Numbered from the stretch's first letter, positions 39,099-53,893 are shown. The stretch is DNA of 64,000 nucleotides from Acanthacorydalis orientalis (GCA_034766995.1 CM068313.1:7957961-8021960); one strand, 5' to 3'. Made by a program: numbers and translations. Notes: generated by a model not told the origin, from the sequence alone.

Positions 39099-39403
39099 CT
39101 ATTATTATTGTTATTAGTACATAGATCTTTATTGAAATATATGTTTGATATAAAGAGACTAATAAAATTTCAACATTCACTGCAATATATCCTAAGCTTT
39201 AGTAACAAGGTTTTCAATTCAATCCTGTTATGAAAACAAGATTTAATTTACAGGTTTCTCTCCCCGTCACGTGGTCGTACAACTTGAGCTTATTACTTTA
39301 CTGCAACGTTTCTAATTCAATTATCGCACAATAATAGAATATACATATACACATTCACGCCCACATCAAGGTATGTTTATAATTTATATTTGTATCCCAT
39401 TTC

Positions 39404-39465
<62 letters not shown>

Positions 39466-40322
39466 AATATTATAAATGTATCATAATAATATATAAAAAT
39501 AATATTTTTAAAAACATAGACCTAATTTAATGTAACATGTTTGTTGGCTGATTAAGAGAAATACTCAATTCATGAATTTTAAAAAAATAAAAAAACTCGA
39601 TATATCTAAACAACAATTAAAAATGATCAATAATCAATCATTTCACATTTTTTATTAGACAATCATTTATAGTTAGTGGAGTACAAAATTAATTTGTGAA
39701 AATAAATTAAGTAGCAAACAAACATTTCAAAAAAAACTATACTATTTTTGAATATTTTGAGACGGAAAATTACTAATTTCAGAATTGAACACACATACAG
39801 ATAAATCTATTGATCTATTCTTGCCCGTTTTAATTATTTTTGAATCACAAACACATCCATGTCTACGAGTAGAAAAAATCATATTCTATTTCAAACAATT
39901 GATCAGTGTTTTTATATTCGAAGATGAGACTTGTTAGAGATGATTTCTCCTTTATGTTAGAATAAAGTTTATAAATTTAAAAGAAATACCATTTTTTACA
40001 ATTCTGAGATGTATAAAAAGTTTCAAATTGAAATATTTTTTTACATAAATTTTTAATTTTTATTTTAGACTCACAGACTTTACATGTACTTTGAAGTTTA
40101 AGAAATTATAATATTTGTGAAAAGGTATTCAATAATTAATTTATTATACTGCAAATTATTGATTTTATTATTAAATATTCAATCCGTACGTTTAATTAAC
40201 TTTTATTTTATAAAAAAATCAACTAAATTTAATATTTTAAGATACACAAACGATTTAAAAATATTGTTATGGAAGAGATTGTGCGTCAAAAAAGAATACA
40301 TTTTTATAATAAATAAATATCG
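38571..40322. other. gene-free AT-rich stretch
   Basis: (TA)n tracts lie at 39,057-39,097 and 39,407-39,463. A forward family E fragment lies at about 39,600-39,720 (aatgatcaataatcaatcat, agtggagtacaaaattaatt). Confidence 0.5.
39407..39463. repeat. (TA)n microsatellite
   Basis: Pure TA run of about 28 units. Confidence 0.95.
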
Positions 40323-40815
40323 GGTTTATAAATTAATTCGGTGCCTTTCTTATAGAAAATTAATGTTTACTGAAAAATAGAATACATATCAATCCTCAAA
40401 ATATTTATTTTGTATAACTTTGCTCCATCCGTCGCGTAACTGAAGAATCCTTTATAAAAAAAAGATGGCGGTTTTGAGTCAACGAAGTCTTAATTCATTT
40501 GCGGACCTCTTATACTGTTTTAGCATTCTTTACATCTTTTGTGTGTTACAACACCTTCTCCCAAACTGGATAAATCATTTCTGCGGTTTCAACAGTTCTT
40601 TTTTTCAACTGAAATGTGAAAAATATGGCTGTTCGGATGCCATCATGTTCACTACTGTTTTGTGTGGTTATGCTAACTATTTTATCAAGATATATACTGT
40701 TTTTAAATGTTAAGGCTAATACTTCGAACTTCAAAAACGACGAGAAAATATTTTAATTTAAAACAGAGTTATGATTGATTCAATTTAAAAGCACAGAATT
40801 AAATTTTACACCTAA
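40323..40815 (-). mobile_element. mariner family A, internally deleted copy
   Basis: The ends aaattaattcggtgcctttc and gaattaaattttacacctaa are the family A terminal repeats. On the minus strand, EHDGIRTAIFFTFQLKKRTV and AEMIYPVWEKVL correspond to the transposase N-terminus. The region at 40,412-40,470 corresponds to the C-terminal RQLxxRWSKV codons. The whole middle of the gene is deleted. Open frames on the plus strand here are shadows of this element. Confidence 0.85.
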
Positions 40816-41483
40816 TAGTACTTGCATGATGAAATAAACATTGAATAATCATAATATGTTGATTCACAAAAACGTATAGATTTCCTTTCTTATGCAGAAA
40901 AGAAAATAATATGTTTCTGTACAAAAAATAATCTTTAATAAACAAAGCGCGTTATTGAAATTAATAACAAGAAATGACAGTTAAACGCTGAAGTGTTTTT
41001 TTCTCCATGTGTTTATGAGAAAACGCTCAGTTCTTTATTTACTTTGTTTTTTAATTCGTATAAAACGAGTGTAAATATCACAAGTACATTAATATATTGA
41101 CACAATTTACTGCTTGCATCGCATATAGACACAGCAATTTTCATCACATCGCTACCACACTTTACATGTTGTTTGTCTGGAAACGTCGTTTTATAATTGT
41201 GTGTAAACTTTTAAGTGCTCTCTCCGAGCTTAAAGCTGTACCTTATTATCTGGATCTGTCATTTTCACATGTTGTACAGTCGTAAGTTTTTAGAAGCAGA
41301 CTTTGACGTACTGTTCATTATTTTCAGTTGCAAATGGCTAATCCATTCCTGAATGAATACATCTTAATTTATGATCTTTATTGGACAAAATTGTACTGTT
41401 ACAAGTATTAACTCTTTTGTATAAATTATCTTGTTTCTGAAATTCAGTCATTTTGACAATGTTCTCTTAATAATGGCTTATAT
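40816..41483. other. gene-free spacer between two mariner copies
   Basis: It contains a 62-codon open frame at 41,097-41,285 with no recognisable domain. Nothing else. Confidence 0.45.
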
Positions 41484-41985
41484 TAAGAGAATAAATTAAT
41501 TCGGTGCCTTTAAATTGAATCAATTATAACTCTGTTTAAATTAAAAAATTCTCATAATTTTAAAATTTTGAAATGGCAACCTTAACAGTTAAAAACTCTA
41601 TGTATTTTGACTAACAGTTGGAATAACCTCATAAAACAGTAACAAACATGACGGCGTCCGAAATAAAGCATATAAGGTATTGTATACTTTTCGCATTCCA
41701 GTTGAAAACAATGCTACCGAGGTCGCAATGATTTGTTCAGCTTTGGAGGAAGGTGTTTTGACGCATAAAACATACTAAACAGTGAAAGAGATGTAAAAAT
41801 ACAATACATCTTCATCGACTCAAAGCATCCATCTTTTTTTCGTCAAGAGATTCGTCAGTTATCCAGCAGATGGAGCAAAGTTAAATAAAATAATGGAAGA
41901 TGTTTTGAGGATTGAAATGTATTCCATTTTTCTGTAAATACACATATTCTATAAAAAAAGCACCGAATTAATTTGTACACCTAAT
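41484..41985 (+). mobile_element. mariner family A, internally deleted copy
   Basis: The terminal repeats are attaattcggtgcctttaaa at the left and gcaccgaattaatttgtaca at the right. The plus strand keeps the N-terminal words (acatgacggcgtccgaaata, FAFQLKTMLPR-like) and the C-terminal FFRQEIRQLSSRWSKV. The central catalytic region is missing. It lies in the opposite orientation to the 40.3 kb copy. Confidence 0.85.
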
Positions 41986-42311
41986 ACATATAAGAAATAT
42001 AAAACTGAAATTTCCTGTTTTATTAATAAAAACATTTTTCAAGTTTTTTTTCTAAATAAATACACACTTTAATTGAAATATGATTGTAAAAGTTTAATAA
42101 GTTAGAAAAAAGTTTTAGATTATCTTTCAACATTCAATTTAAGTTTATTCTTTCTAAAAAAGCGCACATAACGTATTTTCTAACGGATTGTTAAAAAAAC
42201 TTTAAAACAATATCCTAAGATTATATTTACTTAACTCAAATGTTTATTTTTCATTTATTTATTTCAAATAAATCATTGCTTTAGAAACACATTACAACCA
42301 CATGATTCAAT

Positions 42312-42370
<59 letters not shown>

Positions 42371-42635
42371 TGTTTTAGACATATATTTGAAATGGAGCAG
42401 AAAATTCCATTCCACTTATTTGTCTACGAAAAGATATTTAATTAAACAACCGTCGATTACTCCACATTCGAAACTGTAATATCAATAAAATGTAATCATT
42501 TCAAGATTTAAATGTATAAGTTCAATTATTTTTAAACCAAGGTTTATTGTTGTTAATGGCACGTGTGCGCTGGTGATATTTATCATAAAGTAATTCACTT
42601 TAAAAATATATTTATTTATGTATATATTACATGAT

Positions 42636-42666
<31 letters not shown>

Positions 42667-45289
42667 TGAGAGAGAGAAAAAGTAAACGAAAGTATTAGCA
42701 GGGTAAACCATAAGTATTTCTGATTTGAAAATAAATACTTTAAAATGTAGCTTGTGATAAATATACTTTAAAGATTACACCGTTTATTTTTCAATATCTT
42801 TAAAAATATTAGTGATGTGGATAGTCCTGTTTTTATAAATAATTACGTTTGAGAAGTATATATTTGTTTCAATATTTAATTGAAAAAAAATTTAATGTAT
42901 TATAATATATAGTATGTATGAGTTTTGGGACATGTCAAACGATCCAATATACAAGTCCCTGAAGTCATCAGATCTGCACGAAGGTCTACTTAATAATAAT
43001 TACATACGTTGACGCTTTGATATTCATAATGTAAATTTGGACGTGTGAAAAAGATTAATGAGTTTTTTACCACTTGAATTAATAATTTGTTTGAAAATTG
43101 TCTTGTGCAAGATGTGAAATTTATCTGAATTTCATTTATGTATTAAAAGTATATGATATTCGGTAATTTTCTGAGATGCTTTATTATTTCCATATCTGTT
43201 TTTTTTTATACTTTTTCATTTTCAATGTTACAAGTTTACTAATAATATATAAAGTTAAATGACTATTTTCCTGATCACTAAATTATCCATTCATTGCAAA
43301 ACGATTTTAGGTTTCAACTCTTATTTCATTTTTAAATACTATTCAAAAAAGAGATTTAAAGAAGTTTTTGATTTTGAAGACAACTAATTATTTTAATCTA
43401 TTCAATGCCCATAACTCAGTTAGTAAAATCATATCAAATTTATTGACGTTTCATAGCTTTTTAAAAATGTGATATCATCAAAAATATTTAACTTTAGACA
43501 GAGAATCGATCTTATAGTATAGCAAGAGAGTTGCTATAAAGAAAGAAATGTATTTTTCAAAATAGTTTTCTCTAAATTCCTGACATTATACCAAGAACTT
43601 TTTTCATTGCTGGAAATAATTTTGGAATTATTTAATTAGAATGTCTTTTCAATTTTAAATCATAGATGATTTACCGGCCTCTATGTCTGATAAATGTTTT
43701 CATTTTCAAAAAATCTAAACAATTTAAAAATATTTATAAGTCAACTGGTGGCAGGTTAGTAGAGTAAAACGAATAATCATTGTAGAGATTTGTTTCCTCA
43801 CTGAACATTCAGATATTCGAAACGAAAAGTGAGTCAACAATCACATTTCGATAAATTATCTCAGTATACCTCGTTTTATTTGCCCATGAAAGTCAGTAAG
43901 TATTTTTATCGCCTTAAAAAAGAGCCTTTATTGAATCTTCAGACATCAATCCGCTAACAATATCAATACCTAATAATCAATCAATGCCTCAAATATTCAA
44001 ATAAAATCTACATTTCTTAGATCTTTCTTTTGAACATTCATGTATTCTTTATCTGAAGGTGTTATGCGATCCCCATTCCATAGATTTATTCCATGATCGA
44101 AATCGAATTAAACATGTCTAATATCTCATTATAATATTTCCGAAGATAAACAGACAAATCCATGTTTACTTTTTGCTCGATCATACAGTTCATTTTCAAA
44201 TCATAACAAAAAACACACAATATGCTGAAATTAAACGAGGTTCAACTCCATTCAAAGAATTATTGAAGCTCGTTCGGATTATCTGAATGTGATCTGTATT
44301 ATAGCATCATATAATCTTCTTACTATCAATGTTTCCAGATCACTCAGCATAAAATAAACAGATTGTCTCGAAAAATTATTTACTAGGATTTGTAATTCTA
44401 ATGTTACACATTTATTAATCATAATAATTTCTTAATTTTTTCTCTGTTATTTTATCTATCAATGCCTTTAATGGAACAAGATATTCGTCGTAATTCAATA
44501 TTTATTTGTATTGTCCTAGTGGTCTTGGACTTAATGATTCACTCGAGTATGTATCTGTCATAAATAGTTTCAACTCTTAAGTCATACACAAATAAATTAT
44601 TGATAAATAATAATTCTTATCTGTGATGAAAACGTTCAATATTTCACAAAAATCGTACATACGATAAACAACCACAGACAAAATTTGTTTTATTATGTTA
44701 TATAGTTTCTGTAAAAATTTTATTAAATTTAACATAAAATTGGATATTTCTCCTTACTTTATTTTTATTTTACGACATCTGTACACAAAATATACATTTA
44801 TAAGTCAATTTAACTGTCATAATATCACAATATAATATTTTTTAGATTTATAGAGTATAAACCAATGAAACGATATACAATTATAATAATTGTAATAACT
44901 AATAAGCATATTTATTAATACGTAGATTTTATTTTTCAATTGCCACATTATGTATAAATACTTTCAAAATGAAAAAGCATATACAAAAAATCAAATCGTA
45001 TAAATAGTTATTAAATGATTTAAAAATGTAATATTTAAAAAAATCTCTAAATCGCTAATTTTAAATAATTCTCTGAAAATATTATACGAATATATTTCAT
45101 TTTAAATTGATTTATACCTACTCCGTCTGAAATATCGCATGTTTTATGATTCTAATTTTGAAAATGATAAATTCTGTTACTTCCTTGTCGACTCAATGAT
45201 AATTTTATTAAAAACTTTCATTAATTTAACATCCTGAGCAATTTTTGATTATATATTTACACACACATTTATATATATATATATATATA
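41986..45289. other. gene-free AT-rich stretch
   Basis: (TA)n tracts lie at 42,314-42,366, 42,640-42,664 (followed by gagagagaaaa) and 45,270-45,289. I see no gene, RNA or transposon over this 3.3 kb. Confidence 0.55.
42314..42366. repeat. (TA)n microsatellite
   Basis: Pure TA run of about 26 units. Confidence 0.95.
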
Positions 45290-46084
45290 ATGTAGCGAAA
45301 TGGTTAAAAGGTTAAATCTAAATTGATGAGCGTCGATTCATTCACCCCAAACGGCGACGTGTTAACGACCCAAAACATACTCGCTATTTCAATTATGAAA
45401 TGTTAAAAGCATGAGCTTTCAGACGTGCATATGAATTCGTTTCAATTTAATTATCATTCATGAAGAATTGGTTTATTTTCAAGATTGATTTATATTAACG
45501 AACGTATTAAACATGTCGCGTGTAAACACACGAAAACTATTTTCTACGAACATTGTTATACATTAAATATTTTTTTCTCAGTAAAGGTCAACAGTCTATA
45601 ACAGACTTTTTGACATGAACTGTGTGGGTGTACTAGGAACCTTTGCTACTTTAGAATACCGAAATTAAATTGTGTACAGGTAAAAAGTAGTATGTTACGA
45701 CAGGCTAGCCGAAATACATATTGATTTTTAAATTAGTTGTTCGTAAAAAAAAAACTATAAATCAAAAGTTATGTTTCAGGTTTTTTATCTACGAGTTTCG
45801 TGTAATATTCCGAAAATAAATAAAAATAGGAAATTAATCACTCGAAACGTGAACGGTAATTGAAATGTCAAATTACTAATTAATATAAATTGAAATGAAT
45901 TATTATCTACATTTAAATAAAAAAATAAGATATTCTTTAATAAATCATTTAAATCACATATCTGTTTCGTGAAAGAAAATATAAGTATACTTTTATTAAT
46001 TTTTATTCGAATTGACATGGAATCGAAAATAGTAACACTGACAGAAACTCTCTAAACATTATTTTAATTTTTAAAAAAATCAAC
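45290..46084. other. gene-free stretch, slightly GC-richer at 45.3-45.5 kb
   Basis: About 45,300-45,480 has some CpG-containing words (aaacggcgacgtgttaacga) and homeodomain-like TAATTA cores. Unassigned. Confidence 0.25.
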
Positions 46085-46757
46085 TACACTTAATCCTCGA
46101 TTTTTACGGTACTCGAATTGCAAGGATTTGGTTTAACACGGCTAAAGGAATGCGGAAAAAAGGTTAATTTACACGGTACTATTTCAGTTTAACACGGTCA
46201 CAGAATTGAAAAAAAATGTTTAAAACACCTTTGTGCGCATTTAAAAAAGCTCTCCATTTACACTGCTGTGCAAAATAATGAGCACACACACCACTGTAAA
46301 GAGTTTCTTACTTCCTTGCATCCTAACGATAACAGAAACTCTCAACTTCCCATTTTTTCTTCTGAACTGAAGTAACGGTATCAATTCGAGATAACAATAG
46401 CGCAAATAGTGTTGTCTATAGAAAAAATAATAATTTAAAGAAATGTGCTCTATAAATATCAGTACGGATTTTTACTTGAAAGAATCAGCTTTGAATAACA
46501 TTACATAAAGTTTTATGTAATTATAAATCATGTGCTTTCATTGCCTTAGTTCCATCCCTTCGGACCAACCGTAAAATATATAAAATATTTATAATCAGGG
46601 GCAACATCAACAGGTATATTTGCAGAATTTTTCAAATTCCTGATTTGTAAAACCTATCCCTTATTTTTAATATGAGATGTGGATTCAAATTGCACGATTT
46701 CGATTAGCACGGTATTATTGGAGAACCAATCTACCGTGTAAATCGAGGGTTAGGTGT
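46085..46757. mobile_element. Tigger/pogo-like non-autonomous DNA transposon
   Basis: The left end reads aatcctcgatttttacggta and the inverted right end reads aaccctcgatttacacggta. Subterminal words ggtttaacacggctaaagg, ttaatttacacggtac and agtttaacacggtc repeat the CCTCG-ATTT-ACACGG theme typical of Tigger-type ends. TA dinucleotides occur just outside both ends, fitting TA target duplication. There is no transposase frame over about 670 bp. Confidence 0.75.
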
Positions 46758-48047
46758 ATAATCAAAACATAGTAAGTAATCGAAATAATAAAATTATGTA
46801 AAGAAATCACCTCATAAAATATATTCAATTTTAAAATCGAACTAAATTCTAAATTATTTCTGAGCAACATTAACCAAGAAAAATGAACTACAGAATCACA
46901 AATAAATATTGCAAATAACAGAATAACAGATGTAAATAAATATTTCTGATTGTGGTTCAAAATCTAACCATTTAACTTAACACTAAATTTGATTAAAAAG
47001 TCAATCTATATTATAATTAAACATATGTCCTCAATTTTAAATACATAGTTATTAATTCTAAAAAAAAACTAGACATTTTCTGTTGTATACCATAAAATAA
47101 TCTTGAATAACCTCACATAAGAAAAATTAATTGTGTTTTTATAATGAAAGTAATTGGAAGTCAATCAGTATATATATAAATCATAATAAATAAAATAATA
47201 CACAAACTATATGATTTATTAAATGGTAAATATCACAAATTATCAGACAGATTATGAATGAAAATCGTTCGCAAATGGTAAACATAGAACTATGTTTAGA
47301 AATACGAAGCAATACAGTGTTTCTTATTAAAAATAAACAAACAAGGTCAGTAAAGCCACAATAACTATATTTCTAATCTGTTTGCGGCTTTGATATCTTT
47401 ATCCATAATAGAAACACGTTCAAGGTTATTTTTAAGATGAACTTCTGACGATTGATTAGAACGACGATGGCTATTAGCTTAGAAGGACGTATTGTAATTT
47501 TATTTAAATTTTATGTACAATCATTTCATAAGGGTTTTTTTAAAATAAAATAATGAGAAAATAATAAAAGATCACAAAGTATCGATTTCTATACAATTTA
47601 AATTTCTTTCTGTAAAATAAAAAAAAATATATTATCAAGATTTATTATGTGATAAAAAGTTGATTTTAATACTATTTAGAAAAAAAATGTAATTTTATTA
47701 GCAAACAATGACCTTCACTATTGAAATTATTACCGACGATGAAAGAAAAATAATTCAATAAAAAAGAAAAATTATTTTATGACATTGTGAGAAATATTTT
47801 CATAATAGTCGCTGAGACATTTTTTCAATAAAACATTATTGATAATCCTTGAAATGACTTTAAAGCATTAAAAATAAAGTTATGTATTATTATACATCAT
47901 TTCAAATTACTTTGTCTTGTTTTTTATATAATTGTTGTTCTTTTTAATGACTCTTCTTATAACCTTGGCATTGAAAATGACAACAGTCACCATAATATTA
48001 GCATCCCACTTATATTAATATTTTATTTGCTATGCCTAATACTATAA
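46758..48047. other. gene-free AT-rich stretch
   Basis: I see nothing recognisable. Confidence 0.55.
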
Positions 48048-48058
48048 ACATATGTATG

Positions 48059-48116
<58 letters not shown>
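48048..48116. repeat. (TA)n microsatellite
   Basis: About 27 TA units preceded by tatgtatgtatg. Confidence 0.95.
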
Positions 48117-48118
<2 letters not shown>

Positions 48119-50320
48119 TTACAGAGAAAATAAAATCAACAGAGATAAAAATATCTTGTTATTTTATACGTCTTAATACTTATGTCTTGTTGACCTTTTA
48201 ATAAGAATTAAAACTTCACGTTTTTCTGGTATTAACTTTTCAGTAAAGGTAACAAAATGAAAAAAAAAATTGACTCCGTAAAAAGAAATATACAAAATTT
48301 TAAATAAAAGCAATTGAACAAAAATATTTTTCGAGGAAAACATGAAACAAATTGGTAAAAATACAGTATAAAGGTATTCTTTGATTAATAAAATACAATC
48401 AGACAAAAAAAAATAATTAGGCACTATTGGCGTATTAAATTTAAATACTAAGCCGATTTAAAAGAAATTTTTTTTTATATAAATGAAGAGCTTTTTTATA
48501 TTATTTTATTTCTTTAAATATTGAGCTTGTATATCATCCAGCAATTGGAAATAATTTTATTATAAAAAAGTATTTATATATTATTAATACCTTATCTAAA
48601 ATTTATTTTCAATTTTTTTATTGTATGTATAAATAGAAATCAAATAAAGTAAGATCAAGAAAAAGATTTTCAATAGATTCACAACTCGAATTCACGAATT
48701 TTTATCATAAAACCAGTTTATTTGTAAATATTTTTGTTCTTAATGAAAAGACATTGTTAATATTTCAGGCCTGTTGGATTTTAATATCCTTATCATTTCT
48801 AAGTTATATAAAAAAACCTGTAGAGTAAAACAATTCGTAATATAAATATTTCATATACCAGCAAATTGTTAATATTACGGCTGAATAGTCTGCAAAAATA
48901 ATTATTAAATTCGACTTCGACTAATATAAATATAATTATTATATTAAGAGCATATGGTATATATACTTATGTCATTCTGGTAGTATTCAACCTTTTCGGC
49001 CATCTGAGTGTCTATTCTCCAATACTAGTTTCGGCACATATGCCATCCTTAGGTAGATATTGAAAACTGATTTCAAATCTGATTTATGATCATTTATAGA
49101 TGTTTTAGATGGGGTTTTAATTATAACGTTAGAGTATATTGCATAAATGTAAATAAATAAATATGTACTTCTGTAGCTAGTATTTTAAATTACTTTTTAA
49201 ACAATTTTTAAATTATTTTTTTAACATTTCGTATTAAACAATTTTCAAAATGAAGAAAAATAGCTAAAATAAGTAACATAATTCGAAGAAGATTTCATAT
49301 ACCTTAAAATGTTACAAAAGAAGAAATTTGGAGCCAAAGTTGGGAGATTCGTACTGATTCGTACTCCGTTGAAAAACAATCGACTTCACGGTTTTGACTA
49401 CACAACTTCAGGTAGCTTTAAAGCTTCCGAGTTTGTTTGTTGCAGATTTTGCAATTTTTTTCGAAAATTAACTATACCATATGTTATTTATACTAAGTTA
49501 TAAATTGTTACTATTTATATATCAGTACTGTTTTTCGGGTTATTTTTACATGTAAATCTTAATCAATATATTATTCATACGTGTTGTATAATAATATATA
49601 TACATAAAATTAGTTCAATTATTTAATAATTACTTTTAAAATAATAAACTCTTACGTTAGAAATATTTTTATACAAATTTAATTTTTAATCCAATAATTA
49701 AACATAAAAACCAAGTGCGTTTTTTTAAATAAACGAATTTTCTCACACATTTCGAAAATAATCTTTGTTTATAATCTATTGTTTCAAAAATATTGCAATA
49801 CAAAAAATTAAATGTATAAATAAATACATTTCTATTTAAATATACACAAATGTCTACCTTAACACTACCATTTGAACTGCCCGCCTCAATTGCACAATGA
49901 AGATTCCCACTAACTTCACACGAATCATTAATGTAAACAAAGACGACCTCGCACATTATACACAGCACAGCACGTTTCTTTATTGTTGCATAACATTTTT
50001 ATATTTACTATTAAAGCTTGTATACAGAATTACTAGTTAAACAATTATATATTTGTTTATAAATTTGAAACAAACAGTTCGAGATGTTACATATGCTTTA
50101 GTCCATTCGCACCATTAACAAATATTCGATCTTGTTTGTACTGATAAGGGATGTGTAAAATTGTGGAATGCGCAGGTCGCTATAGATTATCATTACATGA
50201 AGGTTGATTAGAATATACAGGATTTGATTAAAAAGGCCGACAAAGGATTTGTTATCATTATATTGTCAAATTAAATAGAGCATGTGTACATAATAAAATA
50301 TATGCCCACATATTCCCACA

Positions 50321-50324
<4 letters not shown>
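48117..50324. other. gene-free AT-rich stretch
   Basis: Two slightly GC-richer patches (48,965-49,060 and 49,845-49,975) hold no supported gene. A 64-codon frame at 49,309-49,503 has two CxxC-like cysteines but no family resemblance. Confidence 0.4.

Positions 50325-50385
<61 letters not shown>
50325..50385. repeat. (TA)n microsatellite
   Basis: Pure TA run of about 30 units. Confidence 0.95.
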
Positions 50386-50387
<2 letters not shown>

Positions 50388-51814
50388 AATAGATACATAA
50401 CTGAAATAAATATTCTTTAATTTATGAATAGATATATTTAATGTATCAGAAAGAATTAGAATTTTATAGGAGAGTCAGTGATCTTTGTTATTACAAAATG
50501 GCAGTTCAATTTTTTATTATTCAGAATTGGATCGTCAAAAAATGATTATAATAAATGTTAAATGATTTATTCGATAGCCATTTGAAAGAAAAAAAATATA
50601 TTAAAATGATATTTACTTTTTTAAAAAAATGATTTCAAAATATAAAAAAGTCACTGCAACCGAAAAAAAATCGGTTATGAAAAAATATATAGGAAAACTG
50701 GTTAATATTTGAACATATTGCAATTTTCATCTTGAGATATACTACTAATAGATTAATACCAATATATTATTTTTATTTAATACTTAATCTGATATTTCAT
50801 TAATTTTCATAAAAGGTTTCTCGCTGAATTTTTTTAGTACCAAATTTATCACATTAAAAATGTTCAGTTTTATAAATACGATTTTTCTGTATTTAAATGT
50901 TGAAAATTATAAGATTGACATTAAATTCACATAAATAAAAATTAAAATTATTAATAGTCAAATATCAAACATTTTTAATCAGAAAAAAATACGTAATTGA
51001 ACGAAAAATCATTTGTGAAAATGAATTTAGCAAAACTTCATGTAACAAAATTCGTTATTTTTCGAAAAGCAATTATTATTTATACTCATTACGTCTTACT
51101 GCCTCTAAAATATATATCATAACTACTGGATATACGAAATTTATGATTATTTTTATCCTTTTAAATTTTTATCTGGAATTATAGATATTTTTCCACTTTA
51201 CGCTGAATATATAAATACTATTTTTATAACTTGTTCGTATTCAATAATCAATTATCAAAATAATTAAATACTTAAAATATTCCTTTTATTTAACTTTCTT
51301 TAAAGCACATTGTTATATTAATATTTTTCAACAAGTTTAAGTTTCTCGAATAAAAGTCATAAAAATTTAAAATACACAAACATCTTTGTTTTTGATGAAC
51401 TGTAAATCTCTGTAATTATTCCTTCTACGAATTTAATCATAAATTATAATCATGACTAATTTTAATCATTTTAGTAACAATTAGAGTTTGGAAATGTAGC
51501 TTAATTCAAATAAAAAATAATAAGCAAAAAGTCGTTATGAAAAGCCCAATAATTTTAATTATCGGATATTCTGAAAAATTTTTTTTGTGACATAAAATAT
51601 TTAATTCATTTGAGAAAGTTTTTTTTTAAAATTTTTAGTTTATAAATATTTGGTTTTCAAAAATAACGATTTTCGAAACATAACTGGTCACAAATTAATA
51701 ATTATTCCATTGTTACAACAATCATTAATTAAAAAAATTTCAACAAAAACTAAAAATTAGATTAATTCATTATTTTATTTCTAGAATAATTTTCTTCCAT
51801 CGGAATTTTTGAAA

Positions 51815-51873
<59 letters not shown>

Positions 51874-53600
51874 GCTTTTACTGTTTAAAAAAAGTAAAAG
51901 ATTAAATACTTATTTTCCACTTGAATATATTTTATATTTTAAAAATATTCAATGATATTTCTTGTAATATTTATTTAAAATGTATTCATTTTCCAATTTT
52001 CTATTTAATAATTATCACAATTATCAATTATTTATCATTTTCAAGTAGAAAAAATTTTTGTGGATTGTTGTATCAATATAAGTAACTATTTTAAACTTTT
52101 TTCCATTAACATTTACGAAATGATTTTTTGATTTATATCCATTATTCAAGAAAAAATGTTACATTTAAGAAATTATATATTAGTTTTTACAATATACTTC
52201 TTATTTTTTCAATATCAGCTGTTCCCTTTCTAATTAAATTTCAATTTTGTGTGTTGTACGTATAAATACTTACTCTTTTCTGTTATATTATCATTTTTAT
52301 CAATTTAATGTCTAATTGAAACCTTAATACTAGTTTTTCAATATTATTTCTATTTTATTATATTAACTAATTTTTTTTTTTTTAAATGAAAACTACTTTT
52401 TGACATTTTTTACATATCAACATGTATCTTTTTCTGTTCTACTATTGACTTTATTTATTAATGTTCGAATTTCAATTAAAATACTTTATTGTATGTGTAT
52501 TATTAGTATGAAAGTGTTAATATTTTATTTTTATAAAAAAATCAAAAACTACATAAATTATAGATATATCAGGAAGTAATGGAATTTGTTTTAAATGAAA
52601 ATTGTATTAAATGATATTTAAAAAATTCGAAAGTGTTATAAATGTATCTTATTAAATTAATTTATTATATAATAAATTCCAAAAATAAAATTATTAAAAA
52701 ATGAAGGAGAAAATACAGGGGATTGTCAAATTATAAATTTATTTAATTTAATTGACTATTTAAAAGAACAATATAATATTGTTTATTTCTATAACTTGTA
52801 AAATAAGCACAATTCAACTTTACACTAGATGTTTCTTACGTAATTAGATGGCACTGCTGTCATCCTATATTCGTTAGTTCTAATAATTTTGGATCATTCA
52901 ACGGTGGGTATTCGTTTGCAACAAAGGTTATAAAGTTTTTATAAACTTCAAACATGTAGTGATAAATTAACATGAAAATAATTTATTTTTATTTTATGTG
53001 TTATGATTTTGATTAGGTGTGATTTAAAAGTTACACCCATCAAGAAATAGCCATGTAGTAAGTTTTTTATGCAAATATTTTATATTTACTAACCTAACCA
53101 AAAATGGAATTTATAATATAACCTCAAAGGTGATTTATATTTTGTACATTATATTTTGACAGTAATTGAATAAATATAAATTGTTCAAATAGTCGAATAA
53201 ATAAATATTTATTTTCAAATAAATTATATTAATTCAAACTGTCTACATTTATAAATTGATACTGTATTGTGTTTTACTGTACAGTTCGAACACTAATAAT
53301 AAAATTATAAATTTTTTTTACCAAAAACACTCAAACACATTGATTCATATTTATATTCTTATTTTATATAATCCTCAAAATGTCTATTAGTAATTAATCT
53401 TTTTTTCTTTCTTGATACTTGCTTTTTTTAATATATTTCTATTGCTTTTATAAATACCTTTTACAATACACACTTACATTTTTTATGTGATTTTATTATT
53501 TGCTGTTTTTATTTTTTACAACCGACTTTAATACTTTCAATATTATCCAATAAATTTAAACCAATTTTTATAAAGAAAATAACATTATTGGTGAAAAATA
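50386..53600. other. gene-free AT-rich stretch downstream of MOCS3
   Basis: A (TA)n tract lies at 51,820-51,872 and a weak family E fragment at about 50,955-51,040 (cgtaattgaacgaaaaatca, ttgtgaaaatgaatttagca). At 52,800-53,060 a slightly GC-richer patch (gatggcactgctgtcatcc) ends at a possible donor, gtaagttttt, at 53,058. It has no reading frame and I do not call it an exon. Confidence 0.45.
51820..51872. repeat. (TA)n microsatellite
   Basis: Pure TA run of about 26 units. Confidence 0.95.
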
Positions 53601-53606
53601 TAGAAC

Positions 53607-53612
53607 TTTATT
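53607..53612 (-). terminator. AATAAA polyadenylation signal for MOCS3
   Basis: On the minus strand AATAAA occurs about 65 nt after the MOCS3 stop codon, the only good candidate nearby. Confidence 0.6.
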
Positions 53613-53676
53613 ATCATGCTATTTTTATTTATTTACATTGTATGAAAACTACAAAAAAATATTCTTGATACATATT

Positions 53677-53859
53677 TTAATACAAAGGAAAACTAGAATC
53701 AATAAATTCATTCCAAGCATAAAGGCCACCAGCTATATCATACACTTTTGAATTAAACTCTTTTATAAGTTCTTCTAAAAGTGGTACAGCTAATTGAGAA
53801 TCATTTCCACACCGGCACAATGAATAAACTGTAATAATGTTATTAATGAAATATGTATG

Positions 53860-53893
<34 letters not shown>

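Noticed and set aside
40465..40734. Overlapping 82-aa plus-strand and 62-aa minus-strand open frames
   Set aside because: They lie inside the family A mariner remnant. The minus frame is decayed transposase N-terminus and the plus frame is its shadow.
49309..49503. 64-aa frame with clustered cysteines (CCRFC)
   Set aside because: Too short, no paired zinc-ligand spacing and no splice sites that would extend it.
52800..53060. Non-coding exon ending at gtaagttttt
   Set aside because: Only one donor-like site in AT-rich DNA, where such sites are common by chance. No reading frame or clear composition border.
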